NCBI RefSeq assembly: GCF_002911665.1
Contig: NZ_MTBP01000002.1
Coordinates: 1,798,001 to 1,862,000, forward strand
DNA length: 64,000 bases
Direction: 5' to 3'
Source of the DNA: Actinomadura rubteroloni
Lineage (GTDB): Bacteria > Actinomycetota > Actinomycetes > Streptosporangiales > Streptosporangiaceae
How positions within the stretch are numbered: position 1 is the first letter of the stretch; each line of letters opens with the position of its first letter. The notes under the pieces were generated by a model that saw only the letters and a program-made list of their open reading frames with translations, was not told where the DNA came from and made no database searches. A program made the translations under genes and the position numbers. This document shows positions 1 through 7,639 of the stretch, piece after piece.

Positions 1-126
1 CGGCGAGACCAGGTTGACGACCCAGCCCAGGTTCATCTCCTCGCGAAACCCGAGGAGTTGGTAGAAGGCGCTGCTCACCGCCGGGTCGGCGGTCGTGATG
101 TCGGGCACGGCACGGCGAATCGTCAT
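1..126 (-). CDS. VOC (glyoxalase/bleomycin resistance) family protein, N-terminal part
   Basis: The gene starts at the ATG complementary to 124-126 and runs off the left edge, so only 42 codons are visible. The N-terminus (MTIRRAVPDITT, then a segment reading AFYQLLGFREE) is the opening beta-strand and helix of the vicinal-oxygen-chelate fold, in which a short beta strand is followed by a helix ending in YxxLLGF. Such proteins are metal-dependent lyases, dioxygenases or drug-binding proteins; the substrate cannot be told from this fragment. A perfect inverted repeat sits 4 bp upstream of the start. Confidence 0.7.
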   Translation of the reverse strand, partial: MTIRRAVPDITTADPAVSSAFYQLLGFREEMNLGWVVNLVSP

Positions 127-130
127 ACCA

Positions 131-149
131 GTGGTTTACCCGAAACCAC
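131..149. promoter_or_regulatory. Inverted repeat GTGGTTT-N5-AAACCAC, candidate operator
   Basis: This is a perfect 7-bp inverted repeat with a 5-bp spacer, 4 bp upstream of the start codon of the minus-strand VOC gene. Its size and position suit the operator of a dimeric repressor. No cognate regulator can be assigned from the sequence. Confidence 0.45.
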
Positions 150-399
150 CGGATCGAGATCCATGGGGCACGCCCTTATGAGGATCGAAAACAGCCACTG
201 ACGCGCGGAGTGGTGACAAGGGGACGCGTGTCCACGCACGGACCGTCGCGCCGCTCCCGCTGACGCGGCGATCACCAGGAGCCCTCTTGATGATCAAGCC
301 GGGCGGACGGGCCCGTCCCGCAGCGCCCACATGCCCCGACAGCCGCCTCCGCCAGCACGAACCGGCAGGCCGCAGCCCCAAGACCTCCAATCCGTGGGG

Positions 400-430
400 T
401 TGACCTTCCCCCGGGGGAAGGGCTGAACGT
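400..430 (+). promoter_or_regulatory. MerR-type promoter with 19-bp spacer upstream of the SDR gene
   Basis: A -35 hexamer TTGACC (400-405) is followed by a 19-bp spacer and a weak -10 GAACGT (425-430). An 18-bp perfect palindrome, CCTTCCCCCGGGGGAAGG (404-421), starts in the last two bases of the -35 box and fills most of the spacer. An over-long 19-bp spacer with a central palindrome is the signature of promoters untwisted by MerR-family activators. The same architecture, also starting TTGACCTTCCC, lies at 4318-4348 next to the merR-type gene in this window. Confidence 0.65.
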
Positions 431-481
431 GACGGTGCATGCCGAGGGGGCTGCCGAGACAGTTTCGTCATCGGAGGAATT

Positions 482-1321
482 GTGCGGACGTGGTTCATCA
501 CGGGTGGGACTCCCGGCGGGTTCGGGCTGGCTTACGCGGACGCGGCACTCGCCCGGGGCGACCGGGTGGCGATCACGACGCGGCGGCCCGCGACGCTGCG
601 GGAGTGGGCGAGGGCGCATGGTGACCGGGTGCTGGTCCTCGAGGTCGATGTGACCGACGGCGGTCAGGTTCGGCAGGCCGTCGAGGCGACCGAGCAGCGG
701 TTCGGGGCCATTGATGTCCTGGTCAACAATGCCGGTCGCGGCTGGCACGGCTCGGTCGAGGGCACCGACGAGACGGTGGTGCGAGGGACGTTCGAATTGA
801 ACTTCTTCGCGGTCGTCGCGGTGCTGCGGGCGGTTCTGCCGGGCATGCGGGCCCGGCGGGAAGGGTGGATCGTGACGATGTCGTCGGTCGCGGGCATCGG
901 GGGGGTGCTGGGTTTCGGCTACTACACGGCGGCCAAGTCGGCGATCGAGGGCCTGACGGACGTGTTGCGCGAGGAGGTCGCACCCTTGGGCGTCAAGGTG
1001 CTCACTGTCGAGCCGGGCGCGTTTCGCACCAACGCCTACGCGGGTTTCGCCGATGAGCCGGTCGGTGACATCGCCGCCTACGATTCGATGCTCGAGTCGG
1101 TGCACGCCGCGATGGTCGAGCAGGACGGCGAGCAGCCGGGCGATCCCCGGCGCGGGGTGGCGCAGGTGCTCGCGGCGATGGCCGAACCCGAGCCGCCGCG
1201 ACGCATCGTGCTCGGCGGCGCGGGATACGACAGCGTCATCGAGGTCCTCTCCCGCAAGCTGGCCGACGTTCGCTCCCACGAGACGCAGGCCCGCGCCGCC
1301 GACTTCCCCGTCCAGGGCTAG
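482..1321 (+). CDS. Short-chain dehydrogenase/reductase (SDR)
   Basis: This is a classical SDR oxidoreductase of 279 residues. The N-terminal cofactor motif TGGTPGGFG begins near residue 7, NNAG follows near residue 83, and the catalytic tyrosine and lysine lie in YYTAAKSAIEG, so the Rossmann fold and active site are complete. The GTG start is preceded by GGAGG (473-477). The substrate is not deducible; the length and the C-terminal extension resemble the group often labelled oxidoreductase or SDR family NAD(P)-dependent. The stop codon TAG overlaps the TAG of the convergent XRE gene in a shared CTAG. A MerR-type promoter lies about 50 bp upstream, so induction by the MerR regulator at 4359 is a reasonable inference. 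Confidence 0.9.
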   Translation: MRTWFITGGTPGGFGLAYADAALARGDRVAITTRRPATLREWARAHGDRVLVLEVDVTDGGQVRQAVEATEQRFGAIDVLVNNAGRGWHGSVEGTDETVVRGTFELNFFAVVAVLRAVLPGMRARREGWIVTMSSVAGIGGVLGFGYYTAAKSAIEGLTDVLREEVAPLGVKVLTVEPGAFRTNAYAGFADEPVGDIAAYDSMLESVHAAMVEQDGEQPGDPRRGVAQVLAAMAEPEPPRRIVLGGAGYDSVIEVLSRKLADVRSHETQARAADFPVQG

Positions 1322-2187
1322 TCGGTTCCAGGTCGTCCCACCGCGCGGACCCGCTGGGACGACCAGCCGGCCAGCAATGCCAATGCCTGCTGGGAGGGGC
1401 TGTCGGGCTCGACGCTGTGTATGCCGAGCGTGAGCCCGACCTCGCCGGCGGGGGTGAACGCCTCGTAGCCGAGTTCGAGTTCGCCGACGACCGGGTGGTG
1501 GTAGCGCTTGCTGCCGTGGTCGCGGACGTACACGTCGTGCGCCGCCCACCAGCGGCGGAAATCGGGATCGCGCACCGAGAGGTCACCGACCAGTGCGGCG
1601 AGTTTCGGATCGTGCGGGTATCGGCCCGCGTATTTGCGCAGTCCGGCGACGACGGTGCGGGCCGTGGCGGCCCAATCGTCGTACAACTCCCGGGACTCGT
1701 CGCCGAACAGGTAGCGCACCATATTGCGGTCGTTCGGCGCGAGCGCGTCGAAGTCGGTGTAGAAAGCGCGAGCCAGCGGGTTGGCGGCCAGGACGTCGGA
1801 CCGGTGACCGAGGACGAGCACCGGAACATCGGTGATGGAGTCGACGATGCGGCGCAGGCCGGGACGCACGCGTTGTGTCGGCGGCGACACCGGTTGGCCG
1901 CGGGTGGGCGCGGCGAGGGCGTACAAATGGTCGCGTTCGGCCGCGTCGAGTGCCAGCACCCGCGACACCGCGTCGAGCACCGCGCTCGACACGCCCTTGG
2001 TGCGGCCGCGCTCGAAGCGTTCGTAATACTCCGCGCTGATCCCGGCGAGCAGAGCGACCTCCTCGCGGCGCAGCCCTGGAACACGCCGGGTGCCGAGCTG
2101 GGGTGGCAGGCCGACATCGTCTGGACTGATCCGTGCCCGGCGGGTGCGCAGGAACTCGCGAAGGTCCCCGGGTCCGGGATTGTCCAT
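1318..2187 (-). CDS. XRE-family regulator with MmyB-like ligand-binding domain
   Basis: The protein has 289 residues. The N-terminal helix-turn-helix contains VPGLRREEVALLAGISAEYY, the conserved helix 2-3 signature of the MmyB-type XRE group. It is followed by the roughly 170-residue MmyB-LBD region, whose cues are the LARAFYTDF, LVGDLSVRDPDFRRWWAAHDV and HPVVGELEL segments. Members usually control a neighbouring oxidoreductase gene. Here an aldo/keto reductase gene is divergently transcribed 156 bp away and an SDR gene converges on it. The start is the ATG at 2187; a longer open frame upstream has no homology-like character. Confidence 0.88.
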   Translation of the reverse strand: MDNPGPGDLREFLRTRRARISPDDVGLPPQLGTRRVPGLRREEVALLAGISAEYYERFERGRTKGVSSAVLDAVSRVLALDAAERDHLYALAAPTRGQPVSPPTQRVRPGLRRIVDSITDVPVLVLGHRSDVLAANPLARAFYTDFDALAPNDRNMVRYLFGDESRELYDDWAATARTVVAGLRKYAGRYPHDPKLAALVGDLSVRDPDFRRWWAAHDVYVRDHGSKRYHHPVVGELELGYEAFTPAGEVGLTLGIHSVEPDSPSQQALALLAGWSSQRVRAVGRPGTD

Positions 2188-2306
2188 GCGTTCGAGGCTA
2201 CAACCCGCCCGGCGCGTGTGCGGGGGGTGCGTTGTTCCCCCCTCTCGCCGAGCCCGGGACACACGCGCTGTGCCGGCGTCGGCCGCTCGATGGTGTTGTG
2301 GAAATG

Positions 2307-2323
2307 GCGACCGCACCGGTCGC
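2307..2323. promoter_or_regulatory. Inverted repeat GCGACCG-N3-CGGTCGC, candidate XRE operator
   Basis: A perfect 7-bp inverted repeat with a 3-bp spacer lies between the divergent XRE and aldo/keto reductase genes, 8 bp before the AGGAG ribosome-binding site of the reductase. The location fits repression of the reductase gene by the adjacent XRE protein. This is inference from position only. Confidence 0.4.
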
Positions 2324-2343
2324 GGCAGAGTTAGGAGCAGCGC

Positions 2344-3375
2344 ATGCGGTACCGGACATTGGGCGCCACAGGCGTCGAGGTCAGCGAATTCTCTCTCGGG
2401 ACAATGAATTTCGGATTTCCGGGCGGCCCGACCATGGATGACGCCACCGCCATAGTGCACCGCGCGTTGGACGCCGGGATCAACCTCATCGACACCGCGG
2501 ACGTGTATTCGCTGGGCGAGTCCGAGCGGATGGTCGGGCGCGCGGTGCGGGGCCGCCGGGACGAGGTCGTGCTCGCCACGAAGTTCGGCCTCCCGATGGG
2601 CGAGCGCCGACGCGGGGCCTCCGCCTGGTGGATCAAGCGGTCCGTCGAGGACAGCCTGCGGCGCATGGGCGTTGAGCACATCGACCTCTACCAGCTGCAC
2701 CGACCCGACCCGGCGACCCGACTGGACGAGACACTGGCGGCGCTCGGCGATCTCATCACCGCCGGGAAGGTGCGGATGATCGGGGCGTCGACCTTCCCGG
2801 CCGAACTCATCGTCGAGGCGCAGTGGGCCGCGCAACGCGCAGGGTTGCGGCCGTTGCGCACCGAGCAACCTCGCTACTCGATCTTCAACCGCACCCCTGA
2901 GGCGCACGTGTTCCCCACCGTCCAGCGGCACGGCATGGGCGTGCTCACCTATGGCCCGCTGGCCAGCGGGTGGCTGTCGGGACGCGCGACCCCGACCGAG
3001 GGCACGCGCGCCGGGCTGGAAGCGCGTGTCTTCGACCTGAATTCGCCCGGCAACCGGGCAAAGCTCCAGGCGCTCACCGACCTGCGTTCACTCGCCGACG
3101 AGATCGGCATGCCCCTGCCGCATCTGGCATTGGCGTTCGTCCGCGCCCACCCGGCGGTGAGCACGGTGCTGATCGGTCCGCGCACGCTCGACCAGCTCGA
3201 CGGGCTGCTCGTCGGCGCCGACGTGCGACTGACCGACGACGTCCTGGACCGGATCGACGAGATCGTCCCGGCCGGTGGCGAGTTGAACGCCGCCGACAAC
3301 TACGCCGCCGACAGCCCCGCCGTCACCGACAAGCGGCTGCGCCGCCGCGCTCAGCCCTCCGCCGCCCCGGCATAG
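2344..3375 (+). CDS. Aldo/keto reductase
   Basis: This NAD(P)H-dependent carbonyl reductase of the AKR (beta/alpha)8-barrel fold has 343 residues. The N-terminus MRYRTLGATGVEVSEFSLGT is typical of the YajO/Gcy-like AKR branch. The tetrad is visible: Asp and Tyr in DTADVYSLGES, Lys in LATKFGL, His in YQLHRPD. The C-terminal cofactor-binding segment reads STVLIGPRTLDQL. An AGGAG ribosome-binding site lies at 2333-2337. It is divergent from the MmyB-type XRE gene, the usual pairing for an aldehyde- or xenobiotic-responsive reductase. The physiological substrate is unknown. Confidence 0.92.
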   Translation: MRYRTLGATGVEVSEFSLGTMNFGFPGGPTMDDATAIVHRALDAGINLIDTADVYSLGESERMVGRAVRGRRDEVVLATKFGLPMGERRRGASAWWIKRSVEDSLRRMGVEHIDLYQLHRPDPATRLDETLAALGDLITAGKVRMIGASTFPAELIVEAQWAAQRAGLRPLRTEQPRYSIFNRTPEAHVFPTVQRHGMGVLTYGPLASGWLSGRATPTEGTRAGLEARVFDLNSPGNRAKLQALTDLRSLADEIGMPLPHLALAFVRAHPAVSTVLIGPRTLDQLDGLLVGADVRLTDDVLDRIDEIVPAGGELNAADNYAADSPAVTDKRLRRRAQPSAAPA

Positions 3376-3479
3376 CGCGATCCGACCTCGCGACCGCGTC
3401 GTCACCACCACCAGTCGAGCGGTCGCGGACGCGTCCGGGCTTTCGCCACCGAGGACCGGACACTCCGGCATCGGCTGAC

Positions 3480-3960
3480 CACCGAGTTCGCCGACGCAGC
3501 GGCCTGCTCACCCGGGCGCTGGACTCCTGGGCGGGTCATCCCGTACGGGTCGTGGTCTGCCGCGACCCGATGCCGACCGTTCGTGCCGGCCTGGCCGACA
3601 TCGGCATCGGGTGCATGAGCGACGACCTGTCCGGCCTGCGGGCCGACGCCATCGCCGAAGAGCCGACCGTGGCCCTGGTCCGACGCGAACACCCGCTGAC
3701 CCGCGCACGGACCGTCACGCTGTCCGAGGTCGGTGCGCTCACCGAGTTCCAGGCGCGATGCCCGGACCTGCCGCTCGACGAACTCGCCGACCGCGTCGCG
3801 TTCAGCGCACGACCACCCGGGTGGGGCCGGCGGTGCGAGCACTGTCCGTGACCGACGCGCCGATCACCACGCTGCGCGCGGTCCGCCGTCGCGAGCAGCC
3901 GCATCCGTTCGCCCGGCAGTTCACTCGGCACATCTCGGCACATCGTCGAGCCGCACCCGG
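3480..3960 (+). pseudogene. Remnant of a LysR-type regulator (substrate-binding domain)
   Basis: Between the reductase stop and the NTF2-like gene there is no intact gene. One frame (about 3510-3815) reads as the effector domain of a LysR-type regulator, with segments RAGLADIGIGCMSDDLSGLR, EPTVALVRREHPLTRA and TVTLSEVGALTEF. The homologous reading then continues in another frame (about 3820-3950) with VGPAVRALSVTDAPITTLRA, so a frameshift near 3815-3830 breaks it. No start codon, helix-turn-helix half or linker is present upstream. I conclude it is a 5'-truncated, frameshifted relic. The missing half may have been lost when the neighbouring reductase genes were acquired. Confidence 0.6.
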
Positions 3961-3986
3961 TGCGAATCCCGACGTGAACTTCGCGC

Positions 3987-4310
3987 TCAGGAACGGATGG
4001 TGAGCGACTCGATCCGCCGATCGACGTCGAAGGCGAAGCGGAAGGTCAACGTGACCGGGCTGCCCGGGAACTCGCCGCTGATGTCGGCGCGGGCGGTGGT
4101 GATCCCGTCCTCGCCGGTGACGACGTCGAGCACCTCGTAGCGAACCGGCGGCACGCCGCGCCGCCAGCCGCGTATCGCGTCGATGCCCCGGTGCTCCACG
4201 CCCTCGTCCTCGACGAGCGCGCCGGCGGCGAACTGCGCGAAGTACCGCTCGAGGTCGGGGTCCGTGGCACGGTGGAAGTAGTCGTCGATCAGTTCGGTGG
4301 GTGTGTCCAT
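3987..4310 (-). CDS. NTF2/SnoaL-like protein
   Basis: This is a small single-domain protein of 107 residues with the cone-shaped NTF2-like pattern. A first helix (PTELIDDYFHRATDPDLERY) precedes a hallmark ALVEDEGVEHRGIDAIRGW segment, then alternating strands with conserved Arg/Glu. Family members serve as isomerases, dehydratases or ligand binders; no catalytic assignment is possible. The ATG at 4310 lies only about 7 bp beyond the -10 of a MerR-type promoter, so the transcript is probably leaderless. It is divergent from the MerR gene, which very likely activates it. Confidence 0.8.
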   Translation of the reverse strand: MDTPTELIDDYFHRATDPDLERYFAQFAAGALVEDEGVEHRGIDAIRGWRRGVPPVRYEVLDVVTGEDGITTARADISGEFPGSPVTLTFRFAFDVDRRIESLTIRS

Positions 4311-4317
4311 GCACGCC

Positions 4318-4348
4318 ACACTGGAGTCTCCCGCCGCGGGAAGGTCAA
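4318..4348 (-). promoter_or_regulatory. MerR-type promoter with 19-bp spacer for the NTF2-like gene
   Basis: On the minus strand the sequence reads TTGACC (4348-4343), a 19-bp spacer starting TTCCCGCGG, and CAGTGT (4323-4318). The transcription start falls at about 4311-4310, on the ATG of the NTF2-like gene. An additional GAGTCT/AGACTC inverted repeat (4324-4329 and 4348-4353) overlaps the site. The promoter lies between that gene and the MerR gene, as expected for divergent MerR control. Confidence 0.72.
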
Positions 4349-4358
4349 GACTCGTCCT

Positions 4359-5228
4359 ATGGATCACCGCACCGCCGAAGAACCGTCTGAGCAGCCAGAA
4401 CGCCCGACGCCGACGTTGGTGACGATCGGTGAGTTCGCCGCCATGACCCACCTGTCGGTCAAGACCCTGCGCCGCTACCACGAGGGCGGGCTGCTCGAGC
4501 CGTTCCGCGTCGACGAGTGGACCGGATACCGCTACTACCATCCGAGCCAGATACCGATAGCCCAGACGATCCGGCGACTACGCGAGCTGGACATGCCGGT
4601 CCGCGAGATCACCGGCCTGCTCGCCGACCGCGATGAGGAACACCGCACCGCGCTGCTGTCGACGCATCTGTCGCGACTCGAGGAACGGCTGGAGCAGACG
4701 CGCGAGTCGGTCGCCGCGCTGCGCGGCCTGCTCACCGAGCGCGCGGACATGGTCTCCGTCGAGCGGCGCACGGTCGCCGCCCGCACCGCCGCCGCCGTCA
4801 CGGCCCGCCTCTCCCTGGCCGAGGTCCTCGACTGGTACGGGCCCGCGATGGCCGAACTCGACCGCGCGCTCGCCGCCTCGGGCCTGCGCGCCGACGCGGC
4901 GCCCGGCGCGCTCTACGACAACGCCCTGTTCGCCGACGAGACCGGCGAACTGACCGTGTACCTACCCGTCAGCGACCCGCCCGCGCACGGCCGGGTCACG
5001 CCCCTGCACCTCCCCGAGACCACGCTCGCGGTCACCGCGCACAGTGGGTCCCACGCCGGAATCGACATCACCTACGGCCGCCTCGGCCGCTGGGTCGTCG
5101 AGCACGGCCTGGCAATCGCAGGCCCGGTCCACGAGACCTACCTCGTCGGCCCCCGCGACACCGCCGACAGCACCCGGTGGCGCACCGAGATCGGCTGGCC
5201 CGTCCGCCCGCTGCCCGCGTCCGCGTAG
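4359..5228 (+). CDS. MerR-family transcriptional regulator with GyrI-like effector domain
   Basis: The protein has 289 residues. The winged-helix DNA-binding domain begins near residue 23 (TIGEFAAMTHLSVKTLRRYHE) and has the diagnostic wing residues EWTGYRYY. A dimerising coiled coil covers about residues 95-130. A C-terminal domain of about 150 residues resembles the AraC-effector/GyrI fold used by BmrR-type multidrug sensors. It should therefore bind a hydrophobic ligand and activate promoters with 19-bp spacers. Two such promoters sit in this window, at 4318-4348 and 400-430, defining a likely small regulon of the NTF2-like and SDR genes. I chose the ATG at 4359 over an open frame extending upstream through the promoter. 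Confidence 0.9.
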   Translation: MDHRTAEEPSEQPERPTPTLVTIGEFAAMTHLSVKTLRRYHEGGLLEPFRVDEWTGYRYYHPSQIPIAQTIRRLRELDMPVREITGLLADRDEEHRTALLSTHLSRLEERLEQTRESVAALRGLLTERADMVSVERRTVAARTAAAVTARLSLAEVLDWYGPAMAELDRALAASGLRADAAPGALYDNALFADETGELTVYLPVSDPPAHGRVTPLHLPETTLAVTAHSGSHAGIDITYGRLGRWVVEHGLAIAGPVHETYLVGPRDTADSTRWRTEIGWPVRPLPASA

Positions 5229-5660
5229 ACGACACGGCGAGGCCGGCCGAGCCCGGGCACCCGTGTCCGCTGCCGGAGCATGCCGTTCCGTCCGGGTCGG
5301 TCCCGTTCCGGGTGCCGGTCGGTGTCGGTGACGCCGAGCGAACACCGGGCGAATATGCCCGCCGCCGGTCGCGCGAGGGTTGCGGGCGCGGGTTGTGACC
5401 GTGGCTTGTCCGACGAAACACTCAAAGCGATCCAGGACATGATCGACCGCGCCCGCACTCTCGAAGGTCTTCTCGCCCTTACCGACCCGTGATCCCCGGT
5501 CAATGTCGATCATGCCCGAGCGCGCTATTTGGGGCGGTTTGCGGCTACACTCCGGGGTCGCTGTGTCTGCCCGCCGTCTGGGTGAGGTTGGTCATACTGT
5601 CCGGGCGTCGAGGGTAGGTGTCCGCCCGGAGGCCGCGCCGGGCTGGGGATCCGGGCGCTT
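5229..5660. other. Gene-poor stretch between the MerR gene and the ahpC promoter
   Basis: No complete gene is convincing here. A short plus-strand segment (about 5403-5492) reads LSDETLKAIQDMIDRARTLE with helix-like periodicity and ends in a TGA. It may be the C-terminal scrap of a lost gene, but it has no ribosome-binding site and no recognisable family. Confidence 0.4.
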
Positions 5661-5677
5661 GATAGGGAAAGCCTATC
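5661..5677. promoter_or_regulatory. OxyR-like box GATAG-N7-CTATC upstream of ahpC
   Basis: A perfect GATAG-N7-CTATC dyad matches the ATAG-N7-CTAT half-operator recognised by OxyR, a LysR-type T-N11-A site. It lies 158 bp upstream of the ahpC start, in an interval with no other gene. No oxyR gene is in the window, so the regulator would act from elsewhere. Confidence 0.6.
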
Positions 5678-5834
5678 GGCGGCATGGGGTGGATTGATTT
5701 CTCTTTTCAACGCCCGTGCGGCACTCTGGCGACATCGGCCGCCGTCCGTCACACCGGTACCGGCGGTATCCCGTGTCCCGCGCGGCCTCGTGCGCCGCAG
5801 GGCCGACGTCCAACTCGCAACCAAAGGAGTCTGC

Positions 5835-6389
5835 GTGCTTACGATCGGTGACCAGTTCCCCGAGTACGAGCTGACCGCCTGCGTCTCGCTGGACCCGGAC
5901 AACGCGTTCGAGACCCTCAACCACAAGTCCCACCAGGGCAAGTGGCGGGTCGTGTTCTTCTGGCCCAAGGACTTCACGTTCGTCTGTCCGACGGAGATCG
6001 CGGAGTTCGGCCGGCTCAACGAGGAGTTCGCCGACCGCGACGCCCAGGTGCTCGGCGCGTCGGTGGACAACGAGTTCGTCCACTTCGCGTGGCGCAAGGA
6101 CCACCCGGACCTGCGCGAGCTGCCGTTCCCGATGCTGTCGGACCTCAACCGCGAGCTGGCGTCCGCGCTCGGCATCCTCACCCCGGACGGCGTCGCGCAG
6201 CGCGCCACGTTCATCGTGGACCCCGACAACGAGATCCAGTTCGTCATGGTGACGGCCGGGTCCGTCGGCCGGAACGTCACCGAGGTCCTGCGGGTCCTCG
6301 ACGCGCTCCAGTCCGACGAGCTGTGCCCCTGCAACTGGAACAAGGGCGAGGACACCCTCGACGCCGCCAAGCTCATGGCCGGCGTCTGA
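5835..6389 (+). CDS. ahpC: Alkyl hydroperoxide reductase subunit C (peroxiredoxin)
   Basis: A 184-residue 2-Cys peroxiredoxin of the actinobacterial AhpC type reduces organic peroxides, H2O2 and peroxynitrite in the cytosol. The peroxidatic cysteine is Cys51 in FTFVCPTE. Two further cysteines, Cys164 and Cys166 in DELCPCNW, match the three-cysteine pattern of mycobacterial AhpC. The GTG start is preceded by AAGGAG (5824-5829); a longer in-frame reading upstream lacks a ribosome-binding site. ahpD follows 74 bp later and supplies the reducing power, since no ahpF is present. An OxyR-like box upstream suggests peroxide induction. Confidence 0.97.
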   Translation: MLTIGDQFPEYELTACVSLDPDNAFETLNHKSHQGKWRVVFFWPKDFTFVCPTEIAEFGRLNEEFADRDAQVLGASVDNEFVHFAWRKDHPDLRELPFPMLSDLNRELASALGILTPDGVAQRATFIVDPDNEIQFVMVTAGSVGRNVTEVLRVLDALQSDELCPCNWNKGEDTLDAAKLMAGV

Positions 6390-6463
6390 TCCGCCCGTAG
6401 CAACCCGACGGCGGCCGGCCGTGGCGAGAGCGCGGCCGGCCGTCCCGCCGAAAGGACGAGAGA

Positions 6464-7006
6464 GTGAGCGTCGACGCGCTGAAGTCGGCCCTTCCCGGCT
6501 ACGCGAAGGACACCAAGCTGAACCTCGGCTCGGTGACCTCCACGTCCGCCCTGTCGGACCAGCAGCTCTGGGGCACGGTCCTCGCGACCGCCCTCGCCAG
6601 CCGCAACGCCCAGGTCATCCGCGAGCTGGCCGAGGAGGCGGGCGACTACCTGTCCGCCGAGGCGTTCGAGGCGGCCAAGGGCGCCGCGTCGATCATGGCG
6701 ATGAACAACATCTACTACCGGTCGACGCACCTGATCGGCGACGAGACGTACGCGACGCTGCCCGCGAAGCTGCGCATGTCGATCATCGGCAAGCCCGGGG
6801 TGGACAAGATCGACTTCGAGCTGTGGTGCCTGGCGGTGTCGGCCGTGAACGGCTGCGGCCGGTGCCTGGAGTCGCACGAGAAGGTGCTGCGCGACGGCGG
6901 GCTGTCGCGCGAGCGGATCCAGGAGGCGCTGCGGGTCGCCGCGGTCGTCCACGCCACCGCCGTCACACTGGAGGGCGAGGCCGCGCTGGCCCCCGCCACT
7001 GTCTGA
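6464..7006 (+). CDS. ahpD: Alkyl hydroperoxidase D
   Basis: A 180-residue AhpD transfers electrons from dihydrolipoamide-type donors to AhpC and has weak peroxidase activity of its own. The active-site cluster is complete: Glu119, Cys131-Gly-Arg-Cys134 and His138 (CGRCLESHEK), equivalent to the E118/C130/C133/H137 set described for the mycobacterial enzyme. The GTG start follows a purine-rich AAAGGACGAGAGA. It is the second gene of the ahpC-ahpD unit and is followed directly by a hairpin terminator. Confidence 0.96.
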   Translation: MSVDALKSALPGYAKDTKLNLGSVTSTSALSDQQLWGTVLATALASRNAQVIRELAEEAGDYLSAEAFEAAKGAASIMAMNNIYYRSTHLIGDETYATLPAKLRMSIIGKPGVDKIDFELWCLAVSAVNGCGRCLESHEKVLRDGGLSRERIQEALRVAAVVHATAVTLEGEAALAPATV

Positions 7007-7018
7007 CGAAACGGTCAA

Positions 7019-7051
7019 AAGGCCCGGCTGGGGTAACCCCGGCCGGGCCTT
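7019..7051 (+). terminator. Hairpin terminator after ahpD
   Basis: The AAGGCCCGGC arm pairs with GCCGGGCCTT, with an inner GGGG/CCCC stem and a TAA loop. There is no U-tract, as is common in high-GC actinobacteria. Confidence 0.75.
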
Positions 7052-7135
7052 CGCACGTCTTCGACTGTGACCCTGGAAACAAGCCGACGCAACGAAGCGT
7101 TGGATTTTTCGGGAAATCATGCGATCGGGGGGATC

Positions 7136-7639
7136 GTGCACACCACACCCGCCACCACGGACGAACCGCACGCCGAGGTCGTCGAGGTCTGGCCGCGCGA
7201 CGGGGTGATCCGCCTCGTCGGGCACGTCGCCGGGCTCGCGGACGCGCCGGACGACGGCTGGACGCTGGAGAGCCGCGCCCGCGAACGCCGCCGGGCGCCG
7301 TCGCTCGCCGGGCGCGTCCGCAGCCGCCTGCGCAACAGATTGCGCGCCGCCCCGCGCGTACTCGCCCATCCGGCCCATCTGGAGGACGGACGGTTCACCG
7401 CCGAGATTCCCGTCGGCGCGCTGGTCCCACCGCGCCGCGGCGCCGTCGAGCACTGGGACCTGTCCTTCGTCCACGCCGACGGGCGGCGGCTGCGCGCCGG
7501 ACGCTGGCTGGACGACATGCCCGGCAAGAAGCGCATCGTTGCGTTCCCCACCCAGCAGGCCGGCCGCGGCACGAAGGTCCGCCCCTACTTCACCGACGGG
7601 GACGCGCTGGCCGTCCGCGTCACCAGGACGGGCCGATGA
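7136..7639 (+). CDS. Protein of unknown function coupled to a glycosyltransferase
   Basis: The protein has 167 residues and no recognised family. The visible pattern is an all-beta domain: DGVIRLVGHVAG, then a basic linker rich in Arg (about residues 50-75), then RFTAEIPVGALV and WDLSFVHADGRRLRAGRWL. This resembles the small beta-sandwich modules that accompany cell-wall polymer glycosyltransferases. The GTG start at 7136 follows a GGGGGG tract. Its stop overlaps the next start as ATGA, so it is translationally coupled to the GT4 gene and probably works with it on the same glycan. There is no signal peptide. Confidence 0.7.
   Translation: MHTTPATTDEPHAEVVEVWPRDGVIRLVGHVAGLADAPDDGWTLESRARERRRAPSLAGRVRSRLRNRLRAAPRVLAHPAHLEDGRFTAEIPVGALVPPRRGAVEHWDLSFVHADGRRLRAGRWLDDMPGKKRIVAFPTQQAGRGTKVRPYFTDGDALAVRVTRTGR

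Noticed and set aside
5403..5492. Small gene ending in TRTLEGLLALTDP-like sequence
   Set aside because: Helix-like codon pattern, but no start or ribosome-binding site and no family; kept only as a possible scrap.
5694..5834. N-terminal extension of AhpC by 47 residues
   Set aside because: AhpC proteins begin with MLTIGDQFP. AAGGAG lies just before the GTG at 5835.
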